From Spirochaetota bacterium (GTDB lineage: Bacteria > Spirochaetota > UBA12135 > COTS27 > JAFLEE01): a DNA stretch of 64,000 nt. The stretch spans positions 1 to 64,000 of the forward strand of contig JAFLEE010000011.1 of the NCBI GenBank assembly GCA_017302015.1. The letters are read 5' to 3'. Positions 1 through 9,055 of the stretch are shown here, piece by piece (the stretch's first letter is position 1; each line of letters opens with the position of its first letter). Under the pieces are notes generated by a model that was given only the letters and a program-made list of their open reading frames with translations, made no database searches and had not been told where the DNA came from. Made by a program: the position numbers and the translations under genes.

Positions 1-30
1 GCAGGGAGGGGTTCCGACCACCCTCGATTT

Positions 31-120
31 CTGGCTCTTTTGCCTCGGAATCGGTGGCTTTTTTGGATCGGAACGGGTGGCTTTTTTAAATCGGAATCGC
101 TGGCTCTTTTAGATCGGTGC
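31..120. repeat. Tandem 23-bp repeats, probable IS21-like insertion-sequence end
   Basis: Three consecutive 23-bp units start at 45, 68 and 91. Each begins TCGGAA and carries a core of the form TGGCTyTTTT. A partial unit lies before them (31-44) and another after (from 114). Head-to-tail repeats of about this size are typical of the multi-site ends of IS21-family elements, but no transposase is visible because the window begins here, so the family call is an inference. The repeat overlaps the 3' end of the DUF547 gene, whose last codons and stop are read from it. Confidence 0.55.
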
Positions 121-804
121 GGCTAAAGAGAGGCCCCCGATAATCTTATTGCCGCCGCGATACCGTGCGAGAAAGCCCTCCAGGCTGCCAAAACTCGCGA
201 CAAAGTCTCCCTCGTACCACTGGAAAATCCGCGAGAGGCCGAGCGAATTTGAATCTCCACTCGCCCCAATGCGATTCGGGCGAATAAGGCGAGCGTTACC
301 GAGAGCCCCCACACATGCGTCGTCCAATTGGTTTTCTAACGTGTCCGCGCGCAAGGGTTTTGAAAGCAGCGGGGGGCAACTGCGGGCGCTACAATTGAGC
401 ACAAGGTGAACTCTCGCATCCCTGAATTTAGGCCGGATGATTCCATTTTCTAACTCGTTCAGGGATATAAATTTCTCCCCGACTTGAAAGATTTTTTGGT
501 CCCAGGGGTTCTTGAGGTTCGTGATGGAAGAAATTTCTGGATGCTCAAGGATGAGGCGCAGGGTCGCGGCATTGTAGAGATTGATAAGGAGGGCCTTCGC
601 CTCGCGCTCCTCCAATTTATCCCAGTGGACCTTACCACCTTCATCGATGAACCTGTCCAATAGGGCTTTGGAATCGTCCTTTCGCATGGCGGGGTAGTCG
701 ACCACCCCCTCCTTAACGTGACGGGCAAGAACGGTCGCATAGGAATTATCGTCAACCGCGCATGCCCACGGCAGGAGAATGAAAATGGGCCACAACCACT
801 TCAT
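109..804 (-). CDS. DUF547 domain protein, secreted
   Basis: This is a 231-residue protein starting MKWLWPIF, with a short hydrophobic N-terminal signal segment. The remainder matches the DUF547 pattern: a central segment around VHLVLNCSARSCPPL with the paired cysteines usual for the family, and an aromatic C-terminal block. The molecular function of DUF547 is unknown. I chose the ATG at 804 because it overlaps the stop of the upstream flavoprotein gene as ATGA, which implies translational coupling; the longer reading frame has an unlikely Arg/Gly/Pro-rich extension. The last residues (LSLAAPI) and the stop come from the 23-bp repeats, so the natural C-terminus has probably been replaced by an IS end. 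Its neighbours suggest a redox or arsenic-related role, but that is inference. Confidence 0.8.
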   Translation of the reverse strand: MKWLWPIFILLPWACAVDDNSYATVLARHVKEGVVDYPAMRKDDSKALLDRFIDEGGKVHWDKLEEREAKALLINLYNAATLRLILEHPEISSITNLKNPWDQKIFQVGEKFISLNELENGIIRPKFRDARVHLVLNCSARSCPPLLSKPLRADTLENQLDDACVGALGNARLIRPNRIGASGDSNSLGLSRIFQWYEGDFVASFGSLEGFLARYRGGNKIIGGLSLAAPI

Positions 805-3209
805 TTGGTGGTCCTTTCGAGGCGGGTTCCGCCCTCCAATCGCGCCGCCTCGGTGCGGCTCCCTGCCTTGAGCGCCCCGAAGGAGAGCACCTGGGTTGGG
901 CAATTCACCACGCAGGCTGAGCAGCGCACGCACTCCACATCATTCATGGGCTCCCCCTTGGCGGCAAAGGCCATGACATCGATCCCCATGTGGCAAACCT
1001 TGGTGCAGATATTGCATGAAATGCAGCGCTTTTTATCGGAAAAAATCCGAAATCGAGTGAACTTGGCATAGAGGTGCATGAGTGCCGCCAACGGACACCC
1101 GTAGCGGCACCAAATGCGCCCCGAGAAATAGAAATAGGCTCCCATGCCGATCACGCCAGCAAACACTGTGTCCACGGCTATCTTATAGAACAGGGTGAGC
1201 CCATGATGTACGGAGGAGAGGATCGCCCCCTGATCGCCCGACCCGCGGCGCATGAATTGCCAGGCGAGCAGCACGAAGGCCAACCACAGCACGACTTGTC
1301 CTAGATTCTCCCAGCGTTTAGCGGTTTTCCCGTGAGGTGCCCGCGTCCTGGATTCGTCTCCGAGGGTTTCGGCCATCGCCCCACAGGAGCAGATCCACGA
1401 GCAATAGACGCCCTTTCCCCATCGCCAAACGAGAGTCGGAAGAATCACGAAAGTTTGGATGAAAGGGAATATCGTCCAAAAAGTGCTTGCCCCAAAAATG
1501 CCGAGATTCAGGGGCCAGAAGAGGATGAAACCGAAGGAAGACCACGAGCCTGAGGGGAACAATTGGCGCACCCAGGCTTCCCCGGCATGGGGAGCGATGA
1601 GGACGCTATAAAAGTGGTAGGGTAGGAGGAATAGGAAAAACGATTGGATGAAAATTAGCGAGGAAGTTTGGGCGATGATGTATCGGGTGGGTTTCACCCA
1701 CATGCGCCTCAAGCCAAAAACCAGGATCGTGATCGTGTAGAAGAGCGAATAGAAATACCCCGTCCCTCGCGTGTAATCCAAAACTGGGCTCACCACGTGC
1801 TCTTGGATTTGGAAGAAGAAAAACGCCAGGGCAACGAGGGCGAAGTAAGCGTAGCGAACCTTTGGCCAGGCCCCGCGGAAAAGATTCCTGTGCCGGAAAA
1901 GCAGCAGCACAATGAGGGAAAATCCCGAGGCGAGGAAAAGGATGCCGCCGAGCCACGAGGCGAGATAATAGCCTTTTGAGATCGCGGCCACGCCGCTTGG
2001 CAGGATCAACCCGGGCGAGAGGAGCCAGGCGATGATTTTTTGGCCCCAAGGGGCGCTATACGGGACCGCCCCCAAGGCGACCCCGGAAGCCTTCACCCCG
2101 TAAAGCATCACGAAAAAAAATGCCAATGTCAAGAACCCGAGCCCCCACCTAAGCCCGCGCTCGCCTTCCATGCGGATGCCGGAACGCTTCAGGAACGCGA
2201 GGGGCAGTTCTTTTCCCGCGAGGATGAAGACGCTCTCGGCGGGGACGCTCACAATTTCGCTTCGGGTGTGCAGGGTGGCGTCGTTTGGGCCGATCGCTTC
2301 GACCTGGCTCCCCATGAGAAGCTCGATATGACCCGCCCTCGCTGCCTGGGCGATTTTTCCGGCATTGCCTTCTTTCGGGCGAGTGAGTTCCTCTTTGCGA
2401 TAGGAGAGCGCGACCTTCGCTCCGGCTTCCGAGAGCGCCAGGGCGGCTTCCACGGCCGAATCTCCTCCACCGACGACCAGGACCGATTGACCCCGATGGG
2501 CGGCCGCATCGATGAGGCGGTAGAAAACATGGGGGAGTTTTTCCCCCGGAACGCCCAGTCTGCGGGAATCCCCCGACTTCCCGATGGCGAGGATGACCTT
2601 TCGGGCGAAGAATGATTCCGCCTTCCCGTCGGGTGATTTGACCTCGATTCGCACGAGTTTCCCTTCAAGGGAGATTCTCTCGACTCTAGCTTGCTTCAGT
2701 ACGAGGCCCTGTTCATCCCATTGTTGTTTTAGCCCGGCCAGCAGGCTTTCCTTCGTGCTTCCTTCAACGGCCAGATTCGCTTCCGGTTGGAAGCCCGCGG
2801 GCTCCAGGAATATGGGTTTATTTCTCGGGAAACCGGCGATTGTCGAAAAGGGTTGCGCCGAGTCGACGAGCAGGTACCGAAGCCCCAGGCGCTTGGCTTC
2901 GAGGGCCGCGCTGACTCCGGCTGGCCCGCTGCCGGCGATGAAGAGGTCCAAGGGCCGCCCCTGCGTCCCATCCATACCCGACTTCTCGGCCTCTTTCGGA
3001 TCTTCGGCCCCGGAAGGCTCACCCCCCCCGAATAACCGGCGGACGACTTCGGCCCCCCCATGCACGGCGAACTTAAGCAGAGGCATCCCGCTCAGGTCCC
3101 CGGCGACGAACACCCCTGCCAGGGAGGTCTCGCCATCCGGCGAAAGTTCAGGGTAGCGTTCCACCTCCCCGGTCGGCGCGTCTTTTTGAAGCCATTTGAA
3201 ATACGGCAT
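801..3209 (-). CDS. Fusion of FAD/NAD(P) oxidoreductase with membrane polyferredoxin (NapH/CcoG-like)
   Basis: The protein has 802 residues and three parts. Residues 1-60 resemble the tail of a flavoprotein, with GVFVAGD at about 32-38. Residues 88-350 form a thioredoxin-reductase-like unit with FAD motif GSGPAG (93-98) and NAD(P) motif GGGDSAVE (247-254). Residues 355-700 hold several hydrophobic helices with CSWICSCG and CRYGCP motifs as in NapH and CcoG. Two 4Fe-4S motifs end the protein (CISCNICTKVC at 729-739 and CVRCSACVVNC at 760-770). It probably passes electrons from NAD(P)H through FAD to iron-sulfur clusters at the membrane; the acceptor is unknown. The cyclase gene ends 55 bp upstream and the DUF547 gene overlaps by 4 bp, so the three probably form an operon. 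Confidence 0.8.
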   Translation of the reverse strand: MPYFKWLQKDAPTGEVERYPELSPDGETSLAGVFVAGDLSGMPLLKFAVHGGAEVVRRLFGGGEPSGAEDPKEAEKSGMDGTQGRPLDLFIAGSGPAGVSAALEAKRLGLRYLLVDSAQPFSTIAGFPRNKPIFLEPAGFQPEANLAVEGSTKESLLAGLKQQWDEQGLVLKQARVERISLEGKLVRIEVKSPDGKAESFFARKVILAIGKSGDSRRLGVPGEKLPHVFYRLIDAAAHRGQSVLVVGGGDSAVEAALALSEAGAKVALSYRKEELTRPKEGNAGKIAQAARAGHIELLMGSQVEAIGPNDATLHTRSEIVSVPAESVFILAGKELPLAFLKRSGIRMEGERGLRWGLGFLTLAFFFVMLYGVKASGVALGAVPYSAPWGQKIIAWLLSPGLILPSGVAAISKGYYLASWLGGILFLASGFSLIVLLLFRHRNLFRGAWPKVRYAYFALVALAFFFFQIQEHVVSPVLDYTRGTGYFYSLFYTITILVFGLRRMWVKPTRYIIAQTSSLIFIQSFFLFLLPYHFYSVLIAPHAGEAWVRQLFPSGSWSSFGFILFWPLNLGIFGASTFWTIFPFIQTFVILPTLVWRWGKGVYCSWICSCGAMAETLGDESRTRAPHGKTAKRWENLGQVVLWLAFVLLAWQFMRRGSGDQGAILSSVHHGLTLFYKIAVDTVFAGVIGMGAYFYFSGRIWCRYGCPLAALMHLYAKFTRFRIFSDKKRCISCNICTKVCHMGIDVMAFAAKGEPMNDVECVRCSACVVNCPTQVLSFGALKAGSRTEAARLEGGTRLERTTK

Positions 3210-3264
3210 TGGTCTTCTCCGGATGATTTCGATTCAGGAAAGGGTGAGAGGTCGAGCCCTCGGC

Positions 3265-4701
3265 TCAAGTGATCGAGGATGCGCGGATGCTGAAGATGTG
3301 GATGGGCTCTGAAAAACCCTTGTAGGCTCGGGCCCCGAGGTTTTCCAGGTTCACGCCATCGGTCGATGCGGGGTCCTGCAGGAGTTCACGATGGATATTC
3401 GAGGTGAAGTGGATCTCGCCGGCGCCGGCACCTGAGCACAACCGAGCGGCTAAGTTGACGTTGCTGCCGATCATGGTGAAATCTTTATGGTCGTCGCTGC
3501 CGATGGATCCCATGACGACATCCCCGCTCGTGATGCCGATCCCGACGCCCAGGCGCTGTTCGGCGGCTTGTGATCGGTTCAAGTCTGCGAGGTCGTTTTG
3601 GATAGATAACGCCGCGCGAATGGCGTTCTGGAAACGCCCGACCCCCTGGAAGATCGCCACGACTTCGTCTCCGACGTATTTGTCGATGCTGCCCCCGTGG
3701 GCTTTGATGATGGCGGACTGCCTGCCCAGCACCAGGTTGAGCATCTGCACGACTTCTTCCGGGTACCTCTTTTCGCTGTAGGCCGTGAAGCCGCGGATGT
3801 CCGAAAAGAAAACGACCACGTTGCGCCTTTCCCCCTGCCCCGACACTTCCCGCGCGATGAGTTTTCGGATCATGATCTTGGTGTCTTCGCTGACATAGCG
3901 CATGATCAGGAATCTTTCTTTCAAGGAGGCGGACATCCGGTTGAACGAGGCTGCCAAGTCACCGAGTTCATCCTTGCCTTTAGACGTCACGGAAATCTCA
4001 AAATCTCCCGAATCGATCTTCTGGGCCGCGGCCTGGAGCGCCCGGATCGGTCTCGTGAACCCGATGGCGATGACCCCACTGAGTAGCACGCCACCCAAAA
4101 GAACCAGAAGGGCGAGAAAAAGGATGCGATTGCGCTTCATATCCAGCTCCGCTAAAAATCGGCCCACTTTGTAATCGACCTCCAACGCGCCATTGACCGC
4201 GCCTTGCCCATCACGAATCGGCGCGAGGCCCGAGACCCAAACGCCATGAGCGTCTTCGTAGACTTCGGTGTGCCCGGATTGCCCGGCCAAGACCCGCTTG
4301 AAGAGTTCGCGGTTCTTCTCAGGCACTTTGTATTCGTCCCCGATGAAGGGGACGTCCGCCAACATCACGCCGAAACGCACCTTGGAGACATCCTGGGCGC
4401 GGAAGGTGTAGATGGAGTCTTGATCGATGAAATTCTTGGTTTTAACGTGGGCGAGCCAGTGGTGGATGGAACGGAATCCGACTCCGGTTTCGTCACCCGG
4501 CGCGTTGACTCGCGCGTGGAGATCCCCGTCGATGGCCAGGGCAGCGGTCACGGCGATGTGCTCCAAGGTGAGGCCGAATTTGTCCACCAATTCTCCCCGA
4601 CTGACCCGGTAGAAATTGACCGCCAAGACGGCAATGATCGCCGCCGAAAGACCGGCGGTAAGGGCGACTAATTTGAAAGCGATGGGGAATCTCAGATTCA
4701 T
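3265..4701 (-). CDS. Membrane class III adenylate cyclase with extracytoplasmic sensor and HAMP domain
   Basis: This 478-residue protein makes cAMP from ATP. Transmembrane helix 1 lies at about 9-31, followed by a roughly 160-residue extracytoplasmic region, helix 2 at about 193-215, HAMP at about 216-268, and the catalytic domain from about 290 to the end. Catalytic residues are all present: metal-binding D301 (FFSDIRGF) and D345 (YVGDE), base-selecting K341 with T409, and the N416/R420 pair in NVNLAAR. The Lys/Thr pair favours ATP over GTP. It is likely the first gene of the minus-strand group running into the flavoprotein and DUF547 genes, and it is divergent from the arsenosugar operon. 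The signal sensed cannot be read from the sequence. Confidence 0.87.
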   Translation of the reverse strand: MNLRFPIAFKLVALTAGLSAAIIAVLAVNFYRVSRGELVDKFGLTLEHIAVTAALAIDGDLHARVNAPGDETGVGFRSIHHWLAHVKTKNFIDQDSIYTFRAQDVSKVRFGVMLADVPFIGDEYKVPEKNRELFKRVLAGQSGHTEVYEDAHGVWVSGLAPIRDGQGAVNGALEVDYKVGRFLAELDMKRNRILFLALLVLLGGVLLSGVIAIGFTRPIRALQAAAQKIDSGDFEISVTSKGKDELGDLAASFNRMSASLKERFLIMRYVSEDTKIMIRKLIAREVSGQGERRNVVVFFSDIRGFTAYSEKRYPEEVVQMLNLVLGRQSAIIKAHGGSIDKYVGDEVVAIFQGVGRFQNAIRAALSIQNDLADLNRSQAAEQRLGVGIGITSGDVVMGSIGSDDHKDFTMIGSNVNLAARLCSGAGAGEIHFTSNIHRELLQDPASTDGVNLENLGARAYKGFSEPIHIFSIRASSIT

Positions 4702-4948
4702 GAAGGATCCTGAACCGGGGGTTGTAGCGTCAAATGTATTTTCGTTTCATCCTTGGGCGCCCCCCCCGAGCAGGGTTGGCCTCACGTGTCTTCCATCCTC
4801 GAAGCCTGGGGGGTCCGGTCGACCCAATCTCAGCCCTAAATGGGAGGTCGCTCGCTGCCAGCGAACGTTACAAACGATATTTTCTTGTTTTTAGCACAAA
4901 TAGGCCATCCTTTGCAAGATAAAATCGACCCTGAAAGAGGATGTACTC
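4702..4948. promoter_or_regulatory. Divergent intergenic region between cyclase and arsenosugar operons
   Basis: This 247-bp space separates two divergent operons, so it must hold both promoters. An AGAGGA ribosome site lies about 8 bases before the ATG at 4949. An AT-rich stretch at about 4878-4926 (including GATAAAAT) is a plausible promoter for the plus strand, but no consensus -35/-10 pair or clear palindromic operator was found. Confidence 0.4.
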
Positions 4949-5284
4949 ATGAACCCCTATTACGATTCCAAAGACCTCGGTCAATTCGGAAAAATCGGTG
5001 ATTTCGGCGCCAAGGCCAGTGCCGATAAGTTTTTCGCCTGGTATGGCGAGGTCTTTAAAGAAGGGGCCTTGACGGCGAGGGAAAAGTCCCTCATCGCTTT
5101 GGCCGTGGCCCATGCGGTCCAGTGTCCCTACTGCATTGAAGCGTATACGACTGACACGCTAGAAAAAGGCTGCTCCGGCGACCAACAGATGGAGGCCGTT
5201 CATGTGGCTGCGGCCATCCGTGGAGGGGCCAGCATGGTGCACTCCGTTCAACTCATGAACAAGGCCCGCTCCCTCTCCATGTGA
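4949..5284 (+). CDS. Arsenosugar biosynthesis-associated peroxidase-like protein (AhpD/CMD fold)
   Basis: This 111-residue protein belongs to the carboxymuconolactone-decarboxylase/AhpD fold. The CxxC redox pair is in QCPYCIEAY (C59, C62), preceded by the LTAREKSLIALAVAHA helix typical of the family. Proteins of this type are known neighbours of arsS and are annotated as arsenosugar-biosynthesis-associated; their biochemical role is not established. The ATG has a good ribosome site (AGAGGA). The stop codon TGA overlaps the GTG start of arsS (GTGA), so the two genes are translationally coupled. Confidence 0.88.
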   Translation: MNPYYDSKDLGQFGKIGDFGAKASADKFFAWYGEVFKEGALTAREKSLIALAVAHAVQCPYCIEAYTTDTLEKGCSGDQQMEAVHVAAAIRGGASMVHSVQLMNKARSLSM

Positions 5285-6342
5285 GCCACCCCTTGAAAAG
5301 TCTTTCGCGCGCTGAACACCGCCTCTCCGACCCTCGGGCCCAAAAAGACCTCCTGGATGGCTCGAATTCCCCTTTGGCTCCTCTACCGAGATTCCAAGAC
5401 CTCCTCGACCGACAAGGCATCGGCCCTCTGACGGCGTCCCGTTTCGAGACGCTCCAAATGAACGTGGGGCGCCTTTGCAACCAGGCGTGCAAGCATTGCC
5501 ATGTGGATGCGGGGCCGGATCGCACCGAACTCATGTCGCGCAAAATCTTCGAGGCTTGTCTGCGCATGGTCGACCGGGATAGCCCCTCGACCGTCGATCT
5601 CACCGGTGGGGCGCCCGAAATGAATCCACATTTCCGGTGGTTCGTCGAGGAACTCTCCAAACGCTCTGTGAAGATCCTCGTTCGGTGCAACCTCACCATC
5701 ATCCTCGCCAGCGATTACTATGGTGAACTGCCAGAGTTTTTCGCTAGGAATCGAGTCGAAGTCGTCTCTTCGCTCCCCTTCTACCAGGCGGAGCGCACCG
5801 ATCGCCAACGGGGCACAGGAGTCTTCGAAAAATCCATCGAAGCCCTACGGAGGCTCAACGCCGTCGGCTACGGGCGCGCGGGCACGGGTCTTGTGCTGAA
5901 CCTGGTTTATAACCCGGCCGGCGCTTTTTTCCCCGCGCCTCAGGACCAATTGGAGCGCGATTTTAGAAAATCCCTCGACGAAGGCCACCAGGTGGCATTC
6001 AACAATCTCTTTGCGCTGACGAACCTTCCGATCAATCGGTTCCTCGATTACCTCCTCGTCTCGGGCAACTACGAGACCTACATGGAAAAATTGGTCGAAG
6101 CGTTCAATCCCGTCGCGGCGAGCGGGGCGATGTGCCGATCCATGGTCTCCGTCTCATGGGACGGTCGGCTCTATGATTGCGATTTTAACCAAGTCCTCGA
6201 TCTTCCTGCCCAACCTACAGTCGCAGATCGCGTCGAATCTTTCGATCGGGGGGCCTGGGAACACCGAATCATCTCCACTGGGCGCCATTGTTTCGGTTGC
6301 ACTGCCGGGGCGGGTTCCAGTTGCGGTGGAGCCACGACGTAG
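5281..6342 (+). CDS. arsS: Arsenosugar biosynthesis radical SAM protein ArsS
   Basis: This is a 353-residue radical SAM enzyme. The CxxxCxxC cluster is at C66, C70 and C73 (CNQACKHC), followed by the DLTGGAPE strand. The C-terminus carries the ArsS-type cysteine tail HCFGCTAGAGSSCGG (C337, C340, C348). ArsS is known to transfer a 5'-deoxyadenosyl group to dimethylated arsenic, giving the precursor of arsenosugars, so it acts after ArsM. The start is GTG at 5281, overlapping the previous stop by 4 bases. The length and both motif ends match the family, so the gene looks intact. arsM follows after a 130-bp gap. Confidence 0.93.
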   Translation: MSHPLKSLSRAEHRLSDPRAQKDLLDGSNSPLAPLPRFQDLLDRQGIGPLTASRFETLQMNVGRLCNQACKHCHVDAGPDRTELMSRKIFEACLRMVDRDSPSTVDLTGGAPEMNPHFRWFVEELSKRSVKILVRCNLTIILASDYYGELPEFFARNRVEVVSSLPFYQAERTDRQRGTGVFEKSIEALRRLNAVGYGRAGTGLVLNLVYNPAGAFFPAPQDQLERDFRKSLDEGHQVAFNNLFALTNLPINRFLDYLLVSGNYETYMEKLVEAFNPVAASGAMCRSMVSVSWDGRLYDCDFNQVLDLPAQPTVADRVESFDRGAWEHRIISTGRHCFGCTAGAGSSCGGATT

Positions 6343-6472
6343 CGGGCTCTGATTCAGGTTCACCCCGATTTCCTATGAGACATACGAGGCGTTCAACGTG
6401 GCCGCGCGGTCTCTCGCGCCTGTCAAAAGTCTACCAATTCTCTAAGCGATTCCATCTCCTACAGGATTCCCC

Positions 6473-7510
6473 ATGCACCAGACCGTGAAAGACTACTACG
6501 GAAAGATTTTGAATAATTCCGGAGATCTTAAAACCAACGCCTGTTGTGACGCCACCCAAGTTCCGATGTGGCTAAAGCCCCTTCTTGCTAATATCCACGA
6601 TGACGTGCAATCCCGGTATTACGGCTGTGGCCTCATTTGCCCGCCGCTTTTGGAAGGCCGTCGCGTCCTCGACCTCGGCTGCGGATCGGGACGCGATGTT
6701 TTTGCCCTGGCTCAATTGGCGGGGAGGCGCGGAGAAGTGGTTGGGGTGGATATGACCGAGGAACAACTAGCCTTCGCCGAGCAGCATCGCGAACACCATT
6801 CGCGGGTTTTCGGATTCAAAAACGTCTCTTTCCATCTTGGGTATATCGAGAACTTAGAGGACTTGCCCCTGGAGCCAGGGAGTTTCGACGTTATCGTTTC
6901 CAATTGCGTGGTGAACCTGTCTCCCGATAAAAACGCCGTAATGAAAGGCGTCCACCGACTTTTGAAAGAAGGGGGCGAGTTTTATTTTTCCGATGTGTAC
7001 GCCGACCGGCGCATTCCGGAATCGGTGGCGAATGACCCCGTACTTTATGGCGAATGCCTTGGCGGCGCCCTTTACTGGAATGATTTTGTGAGGTTGGCAA
7101 CACGTCAAGGTTTCATCGACCCGAGGCTCGTAGACGACCGTCCCCTCGTTGTCACCGAGCCCGTCCTACTTAAAAAACTCGGAGCAGTGAAGTTCCACTC
7201 GGCGACTTACCGACTATTTAAATTACGCGAACTGGAATCAGCCTGTGAAGATTACGGTCAGGCGGTCGTATACCGTGGGACCATTCCCGAACATCAGGGG
7301 AGATTCGTCCTTGACCGGCACCACAACATCGAAACCGGGAAGGTATTCCCAGTCTGCGGAAATACCTGGCGAATGCTCCATGAGACTCGATTCGCCTCGC
7401 ACTTCGATTTTATCGGCAATTTCAACACGCATTACGGCATTTTTCCGGGATGTGGAGGCGGTATACCGTTCAAATCTGAGGAAGGAAAGGCATTGAAATC
7501 CTGTTGCTAG
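6473..7510 (+). CDS. arsM: Arsenite S-adenosylmethionine methyltransferase ArsM
   Basis: This 345-residue enzyme methylates As(III) with S-adenosylmethionine to mono- and dimethylated arsenicals. Motif I is VLDLGCGSG (65-73), followed by GVDM for SAM ribose binding. The three cysteines that bind arsenic in studied ArsM proteins have clear counterparts: C52 (YGCG), C145 (SNCVVNLSPDK) and C194 (GECLGG). There are also CC pairs near the N-terminus (24-25) and as the last two residues, frequent in arsenic methyltransferases. It lies 130 bp after arsS on the same strand and would supply the ArsS substrate. No ArsR-like repressor or arsenic efflux pump is adjacent. Confidence 0.92.
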   Translation: MHQTVKDYYGKILNNSGDLKTNACCDATQVPMWLKPLLANIHDDVQSRYYGCGLICPPLLEGRRVLDLGCGSGRDVFALAQLAGRRGEVVGVDMTEEQLAFAEQHREHHSRVFGFKNVSFHLGYIENLEDLPLEPGSFDVIVSNCVVNLSPDKNAVMKGVHRLLKEGGEFYFSDVYADRRIPESVANDPVLYGECLGGALYWNDFVRLATRQGFIDPRLVDDRPLVVTEPVLLKKLGAVKFHSATYRLFKLRELESACEDYGQAVVYRGTIPEHQGRFVLDRHHNIETGKVFPVCGNTWRMLHETRFASHFDFIGNFNTHYGIFPGCGGGIPFKSEEGKALKSCC

Positions 7511-7738
7511 GCCCTTTTTACCTGACTATTCCAGGACTATGTAGAATGGCATCAAAGCCAGGATAGGGTTGAAAACCATGATCTGTGCTTTCTGAAATTC
7601 GGCCCAAAAATTTTAGCCACTGAAAACGGTGCATCAACTGTCCATCTTTCTCGAAAACCTATTCCGCCGCGCCTATTCAACGCAAATTACCAAGCAGGGG
7701 GTTGTCGCTATTGGTGAAACCCTTCATACGCCCGAATA

Positions 7739-8446
7739 TCAACATTGCCCCCTTCGCTTTTCGTCAGACCGAGCCTTGGGCGCCGAAAACTCCTGGAGGA
7801 GTAGTGAAATGAACCGCTCAGCGGGTTCCATGGAGGCCCTGCGCTTTGCTTTTTGGAGTGCTTCCTCGGCCTCCCGCGCAACCAGCGTCCTGCTGTTCGG
7901 GCCGGGAAAAGAATAGGCCCATAGTAAGGCGTTAAGGTAAACCATGACCTGCTGCCATGCCGTTGCCTCCGAGGCCGGGGGCCGGGCGGCGGGTTGGAGC
8001 ATGGAGAGTCGGCAGGTTTCCAATTCGAGAAAGAGGCCTCGGTGCCTAGTTTGCCAGGCGTCGAATGAGAGGCAGGCCCGGGAGATGTGGCGGCGCAACG
8101 AGGCGTCACGACTTTCTCGCCCACGCGTCATTGGCCAGCCGCGGGCCAGCAGGCTTTGCAGGTCCCCCAGGAAATCATCGCGCCGTTCCCCTTCAGGAGG
8201 CCTGGCGGTTTTTCTGGTCTTTTCCACCTTCCGGGGCGCCCGACCACCCTGGGCGGCAAGCCACTCCAGGGCCTCTTCGTATTGCGCCTTGAGTTTCGCG
8301 AAGGCCTCGTGGTCCTTGGTATAAGGTGAGGTATCCGGGTGGACGAGTTTGGCGGTCTGCCGGAAACAAACTTGAAGGTCTTCGCGGTCTGCCAGGGTCC
8401 CGGACCTGAAACGGCGCACGAAAGGGTTGTCCGGCAGGAACTCCAC
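7739..8446 (-). CDS. J-domain-like protein of unknown function
   Basis: The protein has 235 residues. Its N-terminal 65 residues look like a J domain: a helix ending AKLVHPDTS, with the HPD motif at about 37-39, then the helix AFAKLKAQYEEALEWL. The rest is Arg/Ala-rich and mostly helical, with no domain I recognise. J domains stimulate Hsp70 ATPase, so the protein may direct a DnaK-type chaperone to a particular client. It lacks the Gly/Phe and zinc regions of DnaJ. It is convergent with arsM, with no shared operon. Confidence 0.65.
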   Translation of the reverse strand: MEFLPDNPFVRRFRSGTLADREDLQVCFRQTAKLVHPDTSPYTKDHEAFAKLKAQYEEALEWLAAQGGRAPRKVEKTRKTARPPEGERRDDFLGDLQSLLARGWPMTRGRESRDASLRRHISRACLSFDAWQTRHRGLFLELETCRLSMLQPAARPPASEATAWQQVMVYLNALLWAYSFPGPNSRTLVAREAEEALQKAKRRASMEPAERFISLLLQEFSAPKARSDEKRRGQC

Positions 8447-9055
8447 GGGTGAGTTTACAACACCTTGAGTCGCCGGCGCCTCTCGCCCAGGGCAAAAGGT
8501 ACGCGGCCTAAAGGCGCGGGGAGTGCGGGCTTTCAGGGCGCCAGCAATCCGCCTGTGAATTTAGGTCAATCATTAGGATACTTTGGTTATTACGAAAAAC
8601 CCTGTCCGGAGACAGAATCATTAACAAATGAGACAAGATTTTTAGACTTTTCACTCACAAGGGGGAGTGGGTGGGTTCCCGGCCTGGTAGTGGATCTTCA
8701 TGCTCTCGGCCGGGCGGAGTGAATCGGTAGGTCTCAGGGGAAACGGGGGTGCAACTTTTCCGTTTTACACGCTAGGTGCATTGGCTTCGTCGCCGGCTAT
8801 AGGACTGGCTGACCGTTTCCATAATTGAAATCACCAGCCAATGTGCCTAAAAATTTGCCCGTCCAAAATAGACCGAGTGACGAAAAAGCACTGGGGACCC
8901 CCCGATTTTACCGCGAAATCCGCACCCCAAGCAGTATGAAACGCGTTGGTGGCACTAGAGTTGAGATATTTCGCCAACAAGTGGCGGTTCGGTCACTCTG
9001 GATGGACCCAAGCGCACCCCAGGGGTTGTTCACCAATGGAAAGACGCTACCGTCC
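8447..9055. other. Intergenic region, no convincing gene
   Basis: About 600 bp without an open frame of coding character; the short frames here have no recognisable domain. An imperfect inverted repeat (8775-8786 with 8836-8847, 10 of 12 bases) lies inside it. At about 8893-8925 there is a C-run followed by ATTTTaCCGCGAAATCCGCA, which recurs in degenerate form near 10925 and 12380. Confidence 0.4.

Noticed and set aside
45-113. CRISPR-like array at the left end
   Set aside because: The 23-bp units are directly adjacent with no spacers, so this is a tandem repeat and not a CRISPR array. No other CRISPR-like pattern was seen.
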